Shown piece after piece: positions 24,076 through 32,725 of a DNA stretch of 64,000 bases. This DNA is from JAWKSY01 sp041402125. GTDB lineage: Bacteria > Planctomycetota > GCA-002687715 > DRQF01. The position numbers and the translations under genes are program-made. The stretch lies in NCBI GenBank assembly GCA_041402125.1, contig JAWKSY010000010.1, forward strand, positions 1 through 64,000. Reading direction: 5' to 3'. Within the stretch, counting starts at the first letter, position 1, and the number at the start of each line of letters is the position of its first letter. A model generated the notes under the pieces. That model was not told the DNA's origin. It worked only from the letters and a program-made list of their open reading frames with translations, and searched no databases.

Positions 24076-26478
24076 TCAGAACTGTCGGCTGAGCGAGAAA
24101 CTGATGATCTGCGTCTCGTCGTCGCGCTGCTTCAACACCGGGAACCCGAAGTCGATCGCGAACGGAGTCTCGCCCAGGAAGGGCACCTTGAGTCTGATAC
24201 CAAAGCCGATGGACAGTCGGAAGTCGCCCAGGTCGCCCGAATCGAAGTCCGTGGCGAGGGTTCCGGCGTCGGCGAAGAGCACGCCGGCCACCGTGTCCTC
24301 GTAGAGGGGGACGATGTAGTTCAGCGAGCCCAGGATGAGGACCTTGCCGCCGTCCGGGTTGTTGTTGGTCATCGGCCCCACCCCGCGGAAGGCGAAGCCG
24401 CGGAGCGAGCTCTGGCCGCCCGCGAAGTAGCGCTCGTAGATCGGGACGTCGTCGGAGGACCCGGCCTCCTTGACCCACGCGAAGGTGCCGTCGAACCAGA
24501 GCACCTGCCGGTGTCCGTCCGCGTCCTCCGCGATGGTGAGGTAGTACTCCGCGTCGACGCGCGTGCGGTTGAAGGTGATGTCGCCGCCCAGCCCCGCGTA
24601 CTCGTAGGTCAGGTAGAGGCGATAGCCCTCGGTCGGCGAGCCGAAGTTGTCGAGGTCCGCGATCGTCGCGGAGAGACTCAGGCTCGAGATCAGCCGCGCG
24701 CCCTCGTAGTCGAAGACGATCTGGCCGACGTCGCTGTCGATGTCGTCGACCTCGACGTTCTCGAGGCGGTAGCGCGCGGTCAGCGTGATGTTCCGGCCGA
24801 AGCGCTTGCCGAGACCGAGGATCATGCCGGTGCGGGTCTCGTCCCAGCCCTCGCGGAAGCGGATCCGGCGGAAGCCGTTGAAGCTGAACTCGTAGTCCGA
24901 GTCGAAGATGAAGGGGTGCAGGTAGGTGATCTGGAACTGCGTCTCGATGAAGCCCGGATAGAAGGCCAGCTCGAGGGTCTGCCCGCCGCCGGTGAAGGCG
25001 TCCAGGATGTCGTCGAACCCGGTCGGAAAGTCGAAGGGGTCGAAGTTCTCCTTCCGGTAGACGATGGCGCCCACCAGACCGGTGTTCGAGTTGACGCCGG
25101 CCGCGAAGCGGATCGAACCCGTCTCCTTCTCCTCCAGCTCGACGATGATGTCCTTCACGTCATCGCGGGCGGTGTCCTCGACGCGCAGGAAGGCGTCGCG
25201 GTAGGCCTCGTACTCGCGGTCGCGGATGTCGAGGCGCAGCACCTCGAGGGTCTCCGGCTGGAAGTACTGCGTCGAGCGGAGGCGGCGCTTCGCGCGCTGG
25301 AGCGTGTTGAGGTTCAGCGGCGATCCCGGCGCGAGGTCCTCGAGGAGGCGCCGGATGACCTTGTCGCGGGTCTCGGTGTTGCCGCGGATCTCCACCCGCC
25401 CCACCTTGACCGGGTTGCCCTCCACGACCTTCAGGACGACGTCCATCTCGCGCCCCTCGAAGGGGATCGGGGTGACGTCCTTGATGTCGACGTTGATGAA
25501 GGACTCGTCGTAGTAGGACGACTCGAGCCGGCGGATGTCCTGGGCGAGATCGCCGTAGGCCTCGTAGCGCTGGCCGACCTGGGACGCGAACGCCGCGAGG
25601 GTCTCGGCCTCGTCGAAGCGCTGCATGCCCTCGATGCGGATGCTGCGGATCAGGTAGGGCTCGCCCTCGTCGATCCGGATGGTGAGGTAGGCCTCCTCCT
25701 TGTCCGCCGAGAACTGCCGGTCCTCGAGGGCGACGCGCGCGTCGAGGAAGCCGCGGCCCTTGTAGAACTGCTGCAGCGTGACGAGGTCGGCGATGACGTC
25801 CTTCTCGGAGTAGGGATGTCCGAAGAGGAAGCCCGCCTCGTCCGTGAAGGGCATGGCCTCGAGCAGCTCTCCCTTGTCGAAGGTGAGGTTGCCCCGGAAG
25901 CTCACGTCCTCGATGCTGACCTCGGGCCCCTCGGTGATCCGGAAGACGATCGTCGTGAACTGGTCCTCGGGGCGTTCGTACTTGACCTGCACGAAGTGGA
26001 AGCCGTCGGCCAGGTACTTCTCGCGGATCGCGGTCACGTCGAGCTGCAGCGTGATCTCGTCGACGAGACCGCCCTCGCGGGTGCCGATGAGCTCCAGGAG
26101 CGTCTTCCGGTCGTACTCCTCGTTGCCGAGGAAGATGACGACCTCGACGCGGGGATTCTCGGTGACGAAGAAGCTGATCTTGACGCCGTCGTCGCCGCGC
26201 GGGATGAGCCGGGTGCTCGCGGTGCTGAAGAGACGCAGCTCCTCGGTGAGGCGCTTGAGGTCGGAGTTGAGGACCTCGCTGTCGAGCGGCTGACCGATCT
26301 TGGTCTTGATCTGGGCCCGGACGCTGTCGGGGCTGGCGAGCTCGGCTCCGATGAACTCGATCTCGCGGACGATCTTCCCGTCGAAGGACTCCTGTCGCGG
26401 CGGCTTGTCGCCGTCCTGCGCGAGGAGGGCGGCGGACGCCCACAGGAGGATCAGCCCGGCGCGGATCACGGCTCGCAT
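24076..26478 (-). CDS. bamA: Outer membrane protein assembly factor BamA
   Basis: An 800-residue Omp85 protein that folds beta-barrels into the outer membrane. A signal peptide (VIRAGLILLWASAALLAQ) is followed by five POTRA-like repeats to about residue 400, for example VFRITEGPEVSIEDVSFRGN and VVEGNPVKVGRVEIRGNTET. The 16-strand barrel follows, with RGFAFRGVGPM near 710 as the RGF motif and a terminal aromatic (SLSRQF). The first gene of bamA-ompH-lpxC/fabZ-lpxA. It establishes that the organism has an outer membrane. Confidence 0.95.
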   Translation of the reverse strand: MRAVIRAGLILLWASAALLAQDGDKPPRQESFDGKIVREIEFIGAELASPDSVRAQIKTKIGQPLDSEVLNSDLKRLTEELRLFSTASTRLIPRGDDGVKISFFVTENPRVEVVIFLGNEEYDRKTLLELIGTREGGLVDEITLQLDVTAIREKYLADGFHFVQVKYERPEDQFTTIVFRITEGPEVSIEDVSFRGNLTFDKGELLEAMPFTDEAGFLFGHPYSEKDVIADLVTLQQFYKGRGFLDARVALEDRQFSADKEEAYLTIRIDEGEPYLIRSIRIEGMQRFDEAETLAAFASQVGQRYEAYGDLAQDIRRLESSYYDESFINVDIKDVTPIPFEGREMDVVLKVVEGNPVKVGRVEIRGNTETRDKVIRRLLEDLAPGSPLNLNTLQRAKRRLRSTQYFQPETLEVLRLDIRDREYEAYRDAFLRVEDTARDDVKDIIVELEEKETGSIRFAAGVNSNTGLVGAIVYRKENFDPFDFPTGFDDILDAFTGGGQTLELAFYPGFIETQFQITYLHPFIFDSDYEFSFNGFRRIRFREGWDETRTGMILGLGKRFGRNITLTARYRLENVEVDDIDSDVGQIVFDYEGARLISSLSLSATIADLDNFGSPTEGYRLYLTYEYAGLGGDITFNRTRVDAEYYLTIAEDADGHRQVLWFDGTFAWVKEAGSSDDVPIYERYFAGGQSSLRGFAFRGVGPMTNNNPDGGKVLILGSLNYIVPLYEDTVAGVLFADAGTLATDFDSGDLGDFRLSIGFGIRLKVPFLGETPFAIDFGFPVLKQRDDETQIISFSLSRQF

Positions 26479-26585
26479 TCACCCTCTCCTCTGGTCCCCT
26501 CGCGATCCCGCCGCGGCGCGGCGTTCCCTCGATCGCGGTCCGGTCCCGGGGCCGGGGCCCAGGGGGCGCCGGCCGGGTCGGTCAG

Positions 26586-26594
26586 TTTCTAGCA
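26586..26594 (-). promoter_or_regulatory. Extended -10 promoter upstream of bamA
   Basis: TGCTAGAAA is in the 160-base gap after dnaB, about 108 bases before the bamA ATG. It fits the local extended -10 pattern; no -35 is clear. Confidence 0.4.
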
Positions 26595-26639
26595 CAGGGG
26601 TGACGGCCCGTCCATCCCGGCGCCCCGGGGAAGGCGGCG

Positions 26640-27983
26640 TCAGTAGCTGACGGGCGGATTGCGGAAGAGCATCTTGTTCCGGATGAAGCGAAGGCGTACC
26701 TCGCCCGTCGGTCCGTTGCGGTGCTTGGCGATGATGAGATCGATCTCGCGGCCGTCCGCCGGGCTCAGCTCGATGTCGTCGCCCTTCTGATAGTTGGCGT
26801 CGGCCAGGAACATGATGATGTCCGCGTCCTGCTCGATCGCGCCCGACTCGCGGAGGTCGGACATGCGGGGCTTCCGCTCCTCCTTCTCCGCCGAGCGGTT
26901 GATCTGGGAGAGCGCGATGATCGGGATCCCGAGTTCGCGCGCCAGCGCCTTGAGGGAGCGCGAGATCGTCGAGATCTGCTGCTGGCGGTTCTCCATGCCC
27001 GGCGCCTCCATGAGCTGGAGGTAGTCGATGAACATGGCGTCGATGCGCTCGCGCCGCTTCAGGCGCCGCGCCTTGCCGCGCAGCGCGGTCGGCGTGAGGC
27101 CCGGGGTGTCGTCGATGTAGAAGGGCAGCTCGTAGAGCTTGTCCGCCGCCTGGCTGATCTGGGCCCACTCCGTCTCGCTCAGGTTGCCCTTCCGCAGGTG
27201 GGAGCCGTTCACCTCGGCCAGGGCGCAGAGCATGTTCGAGGCGATCTGCTCCCGCGCCATCTCGAGGCTGAAGAAGGCGACGGACTTTCCGTGCCGCAGC
27301 GACATGTTGAGCGCGCAGTTGATCGAGAAGGTCGTCTTTCCCACCGAGGGACGGGCCGCCAGGATGACGAGATCGCCGGGCTGGAAGCCGTTCGTCATCT
27401 GATCGAGCGCGTGGAAGTCCGTGGGGCAGCCGCTCATCTTGCCGCGGTTCTTGCAGTACTCCTCGACCATGGCGACGGTCTTGTGGAGCACCTTCTTCAT
27501 CGGGGCGGGCTCGTTGCCGCCGCGGTTCTCGGCGAGCTGGAAGCAGCTCGACTCGACCGTCTCGACCAGGCTCGTCGCGGGCTCGCTCGAGCCGTAGGCG
27601 TCCTCGATGATCTTGTTCGCGACGGAGATCAGGCTGCGCTTCAGGGCGCGGTCGCGGACGATCTGGGCGTAGTCCGCCACGTTCGCGGCGCTCGGCACCG
27701 CCTCCATGATGCGCAGGAGGGCGGCCTGCCCGCCGACCTCGTCGAGACGACCGTCGGCCTGGAGCTCGTCGCGGACGGTGACGGGATCGACGGCGCGGTT
27801 CGCCTCGTAGAGCTTCTGGACGATCTCGAAGATGGCGCGGTGCTGGGGATCGTAGAAGTCGGCCGGACCGATGATCTCGGTCGCGATCCCGAGCGCGTCG
27901 TTGTCGAGCATGATCGCGCCGAGGACGCAGGTCTCGGCCTCGACGTTCTGCGGCGGCTTGCGGGCCAGAAGTTCCGACGACAT
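26640..27983 (-). CDS. dnaB: Replicative DNA helicase
   Basis: A 447-residue hexameric helicase that unwinds DNA at the replication fork and recruits primase. The N-terminal helical domain has PQNVEAETCVLGAIML; the RecA-like ATPase has Walker A ARPSVGKTTFSINCA (about 213-227), ADKLYELPFYIDDT, MFIDYLQLM (Walker B), LARELGIPIIALSQINRSAE and DLRESGAIEQDADII. Full length and intact, with no intein. It lies between the rplI operon and bamA on the same strand. Confidence 0.96.
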   Translation of the reverse strand: MSSELLARKPPQNVEAETCVLGAIMLDNDALGIATEIIGPADFYDPQHRAIFEIVQKLYEANRAVDPVTVRDELQADGRLDEVGGQAALLRIMEAVPSAANVADYAQIVRDRALKRSLISVANKIIEDAYGSSEPATSLVETVESSCFQLAENRGGNEPAPMKKVLHKTVAMVEEYCKNRGKMSGCPTDFHALDQMTNGFQPGDLVILAARPSVGKTTFSINCALNMSLRHGKSVAFFSLEMAREQIASNMLCALAEVNGSHLRKGNLSETEWAQISQAADKLYELPFYIDDTPGLTPTALRGKARRLKRRERIDAMFIDYLQLMEAPGMENRQQQISTISRSLKALARELGIPIIALSQINRSAEKEERKPRMSDLRESGAIEQDADIIMFLADANYQKGDDIELSPADGREIDLIIAKHRNGPTGEVRLRFIRNKMLFRNPPVSY

Positions 27984-28032
27984 CCGGGGTCCCCTCCCTC
28001 TTCACCCGCGCCGGGCGGCTCGCGCGGCGACC

Positions 28033-28041
28033 GGTTTAGCA
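28033..28041 (-). promoter_or_regulatory. Possible extended -10 promoter upstream of dnaB
   Basis: TGCTAAACC lies 50 bases before the dnaB ATG. It has the TG-N-TA start but lacks the final T, so it is weaker than its counterparts. Confidence 0.3.
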
Positions 28042-28207
28042 CCGCTCCCGACGCGGCTCGACCGATGTGGATACAATGCTCCGGGGCGCCGCCGCTCCCT
28101 CGCCCGCAAGCCGTGGCCGGCGGGATCCTTGAGGCCGGACGACGCGCCGGGAATTCCTCGATTCTCCACAATGTTGCCGCGGGACCGGGACAGCCGCGGG
28201 CCGGAAA

Positions 28208-28250
28208 CGACGAGGGGTCCCCGCGGCCGCGCCGCGGGGACCCCTCGTCG
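28208..28250 (-). terminator. Strong hairpin terminator after rplI
   Basis: A perfect inverted repeat with 20-bp arms (28208-28227 and 28231-28250) and a 3-base loop, 27 bases after the rplI stop. No T-run follows, so either the very stable stem alone or Rho may act. The rest of the gap to dnaB (27984-28276) shows no other recognisable feature beyond the dnaB promoter. Confidence 0.75.
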
Positions 28251-28276
28251 AACGATCGCGGAGCCGTGGGCCGGGA

Positions 28277-28849
28277 TCAGCCCTCGATCGGCTCGCCGTC
28301 GGCCATCGCGGCCTCCTCGGCGTCGAGCTCGGCCTCGACCGCCTCGGCCGCCTCGCGGGCGGCCTCCTCGGCGGCGAGACGCTCCTCGCGCTCCTCCTCG
28401 GTCTCCTCGGCGACGACGTGGAGACCGATCTCCATCTCGACTTCGCTGTGGAGACGCACGGTGGCGAGGTAGTCGCCGATGCGCTTGAAGTGGCTGCCGA
28501 TGATGATCTGCTCCTTCGTGAAGGAGCGCTCGAGCTGAGCCGACAGGCGCTCGGCGACGATCGCCTCGGTGACCGAGCCGAAGAGCTGGCCGGCCTCGTT
28601 CGCCTTCATCTCGATCTCGAGCATCAGCTCGCCGATCGACTCGCGAAGGTGCTTCGCGGCGGCGATCTGGTCCGACTCCTGGTCGAGGTAGCGCAGACGC
28701 TCCTTGCGGAGCGCCGAGATGACGTCCTCGGTCGGAGCGGTCGCGATGCCGCGGGGGAAGAGGAAGTTCCGGGCGTATCCGTCCTTGACGGACACGACGT
28801 CGCCGACGTTGCCCAGTCCTCGGATGTTTTCCTTGAGTACGACCTTCAT
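28277..28849 (-). CDS. rplI: 50S ribosomal protein L9 with acidic C-terminal tail
   Basis: A 190-residue protein. Residues 1-148 are standard L9 (VVLKENIRGLGNVGDVVSVK, GYARNFLFPRGIA, then the long helix and the C-terminal domain ending VRLHSEVEMEIGLHVV). About 40 extra residues are Glu/Ala-rich. L9 binds 23S rRNA at the base of L1. The ATG at 28849 lies 12 bases after rpsR. The terminator downstream closes the operon. Confidence 0.96.
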   Translation of the reverse strand: MKVVLKENIRGLGNVGDVVSVKDGYARNFLFPRGIATAPTEDVISALRKERLRYLDQESDQIAAAKHLRESIGELMLEIEMKANEAGQLFGSVTEAIVAERLSAQLERSFTKEQIIIGSHFKRIGDYLATVRLHSEVEMEIGLHVVAEETEEEREERLAAEEAAREAAEAVEAELDAEEAAMADGEPIEG

Positions 28850-28860
28850 GGCGGCTCCCC

Positions 28861-29145
28861 TCAGCCCACGTAGGGCATCAGCCCCATGTAGCGCGCACGC
28901 TTCACGGCGGCCTTGATCAGCTTCTGACACTTCGCGCAGTAGCCCGAGCGCTTCCGCGAGAAGATCTTGCCCTGGGGCGTGACGACCTTCTGAAGCGGCT
29001 CGAGGAACTTGTAGTCGATGAGCTTGCACTTCTCCTTCGACTCGTCGCGGAGCTCCTCCTGGCTACGGCAGCAACCGCGGTTGCGCTTCTCGGCGAACTT
29101 GCGGAACTTGTTCTTCCGCTTGCGAATCTGAGCGGCGGTGGACAT
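28861..29145 (-). CDS. rpsR: 30S ribosomal protein S18 with cysteine motif
   Basis: A 94-residue S18, which binds S6 and 16S rRNA at the platform. IDYKFLEPLQKVVTPQGKIF and the C-terminal KRARYMGLMPYV are conserved. Five cysteines (25, 26, 40, 70, 73) form a CC...C...CxxC set, consistent with the zinc-binding (C+) form of S18. Placed between rpsF and rplI as in most bacteria. Confidence 0.95.
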   Translation of the reverse strand: MSTAAQIRKRKNKFRKFAEKRNRGCCRSQEELRDESKEKCKLIDYKFLEPLQKVVTPQGKIFSRKRSGYCAKCQKLIKAAVKRARYMGLMPYVG

Positions 29146-29178
29146 TCGTGTTTCTCCTTCGTGGGGGTTCCGTCGCGA

Positions 29179-29628
29179 TCAGCGATCGGACCCCGAACGG
29201 GCCATCGAGCTCTCCTCGTCGGACGACTCGTCGTCCGAACGCCGTCCACCCTCGCGACCCGGGCCGCGACGACCGCGATCGCGGTACTCGTGCGATCCGA
29301 AGCGGGCCTCGAGGTCCTGCGCGTTGAGGAACTCGGGGAAGTCGGCCTCGATCCGCGTCACCAGGTGACGGGAGACGATCTCGTTGAGGTTGAACTCGCG
29401 GTTGAGCTCGGTGATCTGCGACGGCGCCAGCTCGAAGTGAGCCAGGACGTAGATGCCGCGCTTCTGGTCGTTGATCTCGTAGGCGAGTCGACGCTCGTCC
29501 CAGCGTCCGACCTCCACCATGCGACCACCGCACTTCTCGATCAGGCGGGTGACCTCTTCGATGCCCTTCTGGGCCTCGCTCTTCACCTTCCCGTGATCGA
29601 GGAGAAACATGCCTTCGTACTTGTTCAA
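29179..29628 (-). CDS. rpsF: 30S ribosomal protein S6
   Basis: A 149-residue protein. The S6 ferredoxin-like fold spans about 1-100 (NKYEGMFLLDHG, WDERRLAYEINDQKRGIYVL, EIVSRHLVTRIEADFP). A Gly/Arg/Ser/Asp-rich tail of about 45 residues is added. The start is a TTG at 29628 with AAGGAG 8 bases upstream, inside the pth 3' end; homology begins at this codon. S6 pairs with S18, encoded next. Confidence 0.93.
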   Translation of the reverse strand: MNKYEGMFLLDHGKVKSEAQKGIEEVTRLIEKCGGRMVEVGRWDERRLAYEINDQKRGIYVLAHFELAPSQITELNREFNLNEIVSRHLVTRIEADFPEFLNAQDLEARFGSHEYRDRGRRGPGREGGRRSDDESSDEESSMARSGSDR

Positions 29629-29630
29629 GA

Positions 29631-30233
29631 TCAGGGCTCCTTCTGCACGCCAGCGCCGCCGCCCCCTCGGGCGACGTCGATAACCCGGTTGCAACCGGCC
29701 ATGAGTTCCTCGAGGGACCGTCCCTCGACGAAGGCTCCGACCGTCTCCACGGCGCGATCCAGGATCGCGCCGATGTCTCGTTCCTCCTCGGGGCCGAAGG
29801 GGCCGAGCACGTGCTCGACCAGATCGGTCCCCTCGGGTCCGCCGACGCCGATCCGCAGCCGCGGCCAGTCGTCGGTGCCCAGCGCCGCGGTCACGTCCTT
29901 CAGGCCGTTGTGTCCTCCGCTCGAGCCGCGCGGCTTGAGGCGGAGGCGACCGAAGGGAAGGTGCACGTCGTCGACGACGACGAGCATGTCTTCCGGACCG
30001 AGGCCCAGGCGATCGAGACGCGTCCTCGCGACGCGTCCCGAGCGATTCACGTAGGTGAGCGGCTTGACCAGGGTCACCCGGTCGCCCTCGCTCGCCTCCA
30101 GGGCCAGCTCGTCCACCTTGCGGAAGGCGAGGCCCCGACTCGCGGCCCAGGCGTCGACGACCCGAAAGCCGACGTTGTGTCGGGTCCGGGCGTAGCGATG
30201 GCCCGGATTCCCGATGCCCAGGACGAGCTTCAC
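29631..30233 (-). CDS. pth: Peptidyl-tRNA hydrolase
   Basis: A 200-residue hydrolase that frees tRNA from prematurely released peptidyl-tRNA. LVLGIGNPGHRYARTRHNVGF at the N-terminus (split here at 20 residues: LVLGIGNPGHRYARTRHNVG) holds the catalytic His and the conserved Asn. KPLTYVNRSG and VVVDDVHLPFGRLRLKPRGSS with GGHNGLKD follow; the catalytic Asp lies in VDDVHLP. Directly after rplY, the usual order. Confidence 0.95.
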   Translation of the reverse strand: MKLVLGIGNPGHRYARTRHNVGFRVVDAWAASRGLAFRKVDELALEASEGDRVTLVKPLTYVNRSGRVARTRLDRLGLGPEDMLVVVDDVHLPFGRLRLKPRGSSGGHNGLKDVTAALGTDDWPRLRIGVGGPEGTDLVEHVLGPFGPEEERDIGAILDRAVETVGAFVEGRSLEELMAGCNRVIDVARGGGGAGVQKEP

Positions 30234-30240
30234 GCCGCGA

Positions 30241-30864
30241 TCAGGCGTCTTCGTCCTTCTTCTTGCCGATGACCTCGGGCTCGGCGGCCTCGGCCCCCTC
30301 CTCGACGGTCTCCTCCTTCTCGTGGTGGATGTGATTGATGACGATCACGTCCTCGAGATGGCAGTGGAAGGGCTTGGCCGAAGCCGGGAGTTCGATGTCG
30401 CCGATGGTGACGCGGTCACCGACCCCGACGCGGCTGAGGTTGATGACGACCTCGCGCGGGATCTCGAGCGGCAGGATCTCGAGCGAGAGCGAATCGAGCT
30501 GCTTCTCGACGATGCTGCCCGCCATGGCCGGCGCGGTGCCGATGTAGCGGATCGGGACGTGCACGTGCACCGGGATCGCGGCGTCGATGCGCTGCAGGTC
30601 GGCGTGGATGAGCTTCGCGCCGGTGGGATCCCACTGGAGATCCTTCATGATCGCGGCCTGCGTCTTGCCGTCGAGCGTGAGCTCGACGACGGTCTGGCCG
30701 TGATCGACGAGCATCTGCATCTCGTGGGTCGACACGGTCAGCGGCCGCAGGGCGCGGCCGAGGCCGTAGAGGTTGACGGGCAGGCGGCCATCCTTGCGCA
30801 GGCGGCGGCACGCGCGGGTGCCCTTCTCGGCGCGCTCGACGACTTCGATCTTGACGGTCTTCAT
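30241..30864 (-). CDS. rplY: 50S ribosomal protein L25 (CTC/TL5 long form)
   Basis: A 207-residue two-domain L25 that binds 5S rRNA. The N-terminal domain has CRRLRKDGRLPVNLYGLG and the middle has MKDLQWDPTGAKLIHADL; the C-terminal TL5 domain has EILPLEIPREVVINLSRVGV, then an acidic tail. The start at 30864 overlaps the glmU stop (ATGA), coupling cell wall precursor synthesis to a ribosomal protein gene. Confidence 0.94.
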   Translation of the reverse strand: MKTVKIEVVERAEKGTRACRRLRKDGRLPVNLYGLGRALRPLTVSTHEMQMLVDHGQTVVELTLDGKTQAAIMKDLQWDPTGAKLIHADLQRIDAAIPVHVHVPIRYIGTAPAMAGSIVEKQLDSLSLEILPLEIPREVVINLSRVGVGDRVTIGDIELPASAKPFHCHLEDVIVINHIHHEKEETVEEGAEAAEPEVIGKKKDEDA

Positions 30865-32216
30865 GTGTCTCTTCCCTGGTTCTCCGCTGAACCGCCTCGC
30901 CGACGCGCACCGCGCGCGCCGCGACCGGTTCCTCGCTCCCGGCGGACCTTCCGGGGCTTCGCCTCGACCTCGCGCGCGGGGACCCCGACGACCGTCGCCC
31001 CGTCCGGGACGTCGTGACCGCCGGTGACCACCGCCCCCGCTCCCACCGTCGCGTCGCGACCGATGTCCACGGGGGCCACGAGGACCGAGCCGGAGCCGAT
31101 GAAGGCCCCCGGTCCGATCCGGGTCCGGTTCTTCTCCACGCCGTCGAAGTTGGCGGTGATCGCGCCCGCGCCGATGTTCGCCCCCGCCCCGATCTCGGCG
31201 TCGCCGAGATAGGCCAGGTGCAGTGCGCGCGCGTCGGGCCCCAGGGTCGAGTTCTTCACCTCGACGAAGTTGCCCACCGATGCCCCGTCGCCGACGACGG
31301 TTCCCGCGCGCAAGTGGGCGAAAGGCCCGATCCTGCAGCGGGCGCCGATGCTAACACCGCCCATGATGACCGAAAAGGGCCAGACGACCGTGCCGGCGCC
31401 GATCCTAACCCCTTTGGCGATAAAGGTTGAGGACGGATCGACGAGCTCGACGCCGCGGGCTGCGTGCTCCAGCGCGATGCGCCTCCGGAGGAGCTCCTGA
31501 GCCCCCAGGAGTTCGCCTCCGGTGTTGATCCCGAGGGCCTCCGAGGGGTCCGCGATGGGCTCGGCGTGGACCTTCTTCCTGGCCTCGGCGAGCTGCTTCA
31601 CCACGTCGGTCAGGTAGTACTCCCCCGCCCCGCGGTGCAGCTTCAGCGCCTTCAGGCCCTCGAAGAGGGTCGCGTTCCGGAAGAGGTAGATCCCGGAGTT
31701 GATCTCGCGGATCGCGAGCTCCGAGAACTCGGCGTCGCGGGCCTCGACGATCTTGCGGACGCGCCCGGTGGCCTCGTCGCGGATGATGCGGCCGAGCGAT
31801 CCGGGATGCTCGAGGGTCGCGGTGATCAGGCTCGCCGGAGCGCGGGAGGCGCGGTGGTTGGCCCAGAAGGTCTCGAGGGTCTTCGGACGGATCAGGGGCA
31901 CGTCGCCCGAGAGGATCATGACGTGACCCTTGCGGCCCGCGAAGCGCTTCGCGGCACACCGGACGGCGTGGCCGGTGCCGCGTTGTTCCTTCTGGACCAC
32001 GAAGCTCACGTCGTAGTCCTCGAGGGCGGCGCGGACCTGCTCGCGGGCGTGGCCGACGATCACCCCGATCTCCCGCGGCTCGAGCGCGAGCGCGGCGTCG
32101 AGGACGTGCCGGATGAGGGCCTCGCCCAGGAGCGGATGGAGGACCTTGGGGATGTCGCTCCCCATCCGCGACCCGCGGCCCGCCGCCAGGATCAGAATGT
32201 CGAGGTCCTTCGCCAT
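30861..32216 (-). CDS. glmU: Bifunctional UDP-GlcNAc pyrophosphorylase / glucosamine-1-phosphate acetyltransferase
   Basis: A 451-residue enzyme that makes UDP-GlcNAc for peptidoglycan and lipid A. The uridyltransferase half begins LILAAGRGSRMGSDIPKVLH with the signature Lys; EQRGTGHAVRCA and SGDVPLIRP are present. From about 250 a left-handed beta-helix carries KGVRIGAGTVVWPFSVIMGG, FVEVKNSTLG, AYLGDAEIGAGANIGAGAIT and NFDGV for acetyl transfer. A basic, Arg/Gly-rich tail ends the protein. The ATG at 32216 is supported by homology. It heads the glmU-rplY-pth-rpsF-rpsR-rplI operon. Confidence 0.95.
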   Translation of the reverse strand: MAKDLDILILAAGRGSRMGSDIPKVLHPLLGEALIRHVLDAALALEPREIGVIVGHAREQVRAALEDYDVSFVVQKEQRGTGHAVRCAAKRFAGRKGHVMILSGDVPLIRPKTLETFWANHRASRAPASLITATLEHPGSLGRIIRDEATGRVRKIVEARDAEFSELAIREINSGIYLFRNATLFEGLKALKLHRGAGEYYLTDVVKQLAEARKKVHAEPIADPSEALGINTGGELLGAQELLRRRIALEHAARGVELVDPSSTFIAKGVRIGAGTVVWPFSVIMGGVSIGARCRIGPFAHLRAGTVVGDGASVGNFVEVKNSTLGPDARALHLAYLGDAEIGAGANIGAGAITANFDGVEKNRTRIGPGAFIGSGSVLVAPVDIGRDATVGAGAVVTGGHDVPDGATVVGVPAREVEAKPRKVRRERGTGRGARGARRRGGSAENQGRDT

Positions 32217-32266
32217 CGCTCGCTCCCCCGCTCGCTCGCGCCCGCGTCCCGTCGCGGGGCGCGAGC

Positions 32267-32275
32267 ATGCTAACA
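32267..32275 (-). promoter_or_regulatory. Extended -10 promoter upstream of glmU
   Basis: TGTTAGCAT lies 50 bases before the glmU ATG, in an otherwise very G+C-rich stretch. A good match to the local TG-N-TA..AT pattern; no clear -35. Confidence 0.5.
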
Positions 32276-32315
32276 AGCGCTCCGGGCGCGTCTTCGCGCG
32301 CGTTCCCCAAACGAA

Positions 32316-32343
32316 GGGCCCCGTCGCTCGCGCGACGGGGCCC
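32316..32343 (-). terminator. Hairpin between tRNA-Gln(CUG) and glmU
   Basis: A 12-bp perfect inverted repeat (32316-32327, 32332-32343) with a 4-base loop, 7 bases beyond the tRNA 3' end. It probably ends the tRNA transcript before the glmU promoter. Confidence 0.5.
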
Positions 32344-32350
32344 CTCGTCA

Positions 32351-32421
32351 TTACCCGGCTGGGCTCGAACCTGGAGCTAAGGGAATCAGAATCCCTTGTG
32401 CTACCATTACACCATCGGGTA
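32351..32421 (-). tRNA. tRNA-Gln (anticodon CUG), T arm imperfect
   Basis: A 71-base gene. The acceptor strand TACCCGA faces CCGGGTA with one mismatch. The anticodon stem AGGGA/TCCCT encloses TTCTGAT, giving CUG. The T arm does not pair cleanly: against the neighbouring tRNA-Gln it has one base missing after TTCGAGC and one extra before it. The molecule is otherwise a tRNA-Gln. A local sequence error or a damaged gene could explain the arm. Confidence 0.75.
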
Positions 32422-32571
32422 GCGAGGACGGGCCGGTCAGCCGACCGTCCACGGCGTGATTATTGGGCGGGCGGTCCTCGAAACCAAGGACCTTTCCCCG
32501 CTTTCTCGCCCCGCCGTCGTGACGGCGCGGCGTCCGGCGCTCCGGGGTCGAAGGACCCCGTGGAAGCGCGA

Positions 32572-32643
32572 TTACCCGGCCAGGACTTGAACCTGAACTA
32601 GAAGAATCAAAATCTCCTGTGCTGCCAATTACACCACCGGGTA
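32572..32643 (-). tRNA. tRNA-Gln (anticodon UUG)
   Basis: A 72-base cloverleaf with a perfect acceptor TACCCGG/CCGGGTA. The anticodon stem GGAGA/TCTTC (one G-U) has loop TTTTGAT, giving UUG. The T arm TCAGG/CCTGG closes TTCAAGT. A 7-bp hairpin (32543-32560) follows about 12 bases after its 3' end and may terminate it. CCA is not encoded. Confidence 0.92.
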
Positions 32644-32725
32644 GTGGCGGCGCGCGGCGGGTCGCGCCTCGTCCCCGCGATCCGAACGATCACGGGACCT
32701 GGGATAACCGGGTCCGGGGAAGGCG

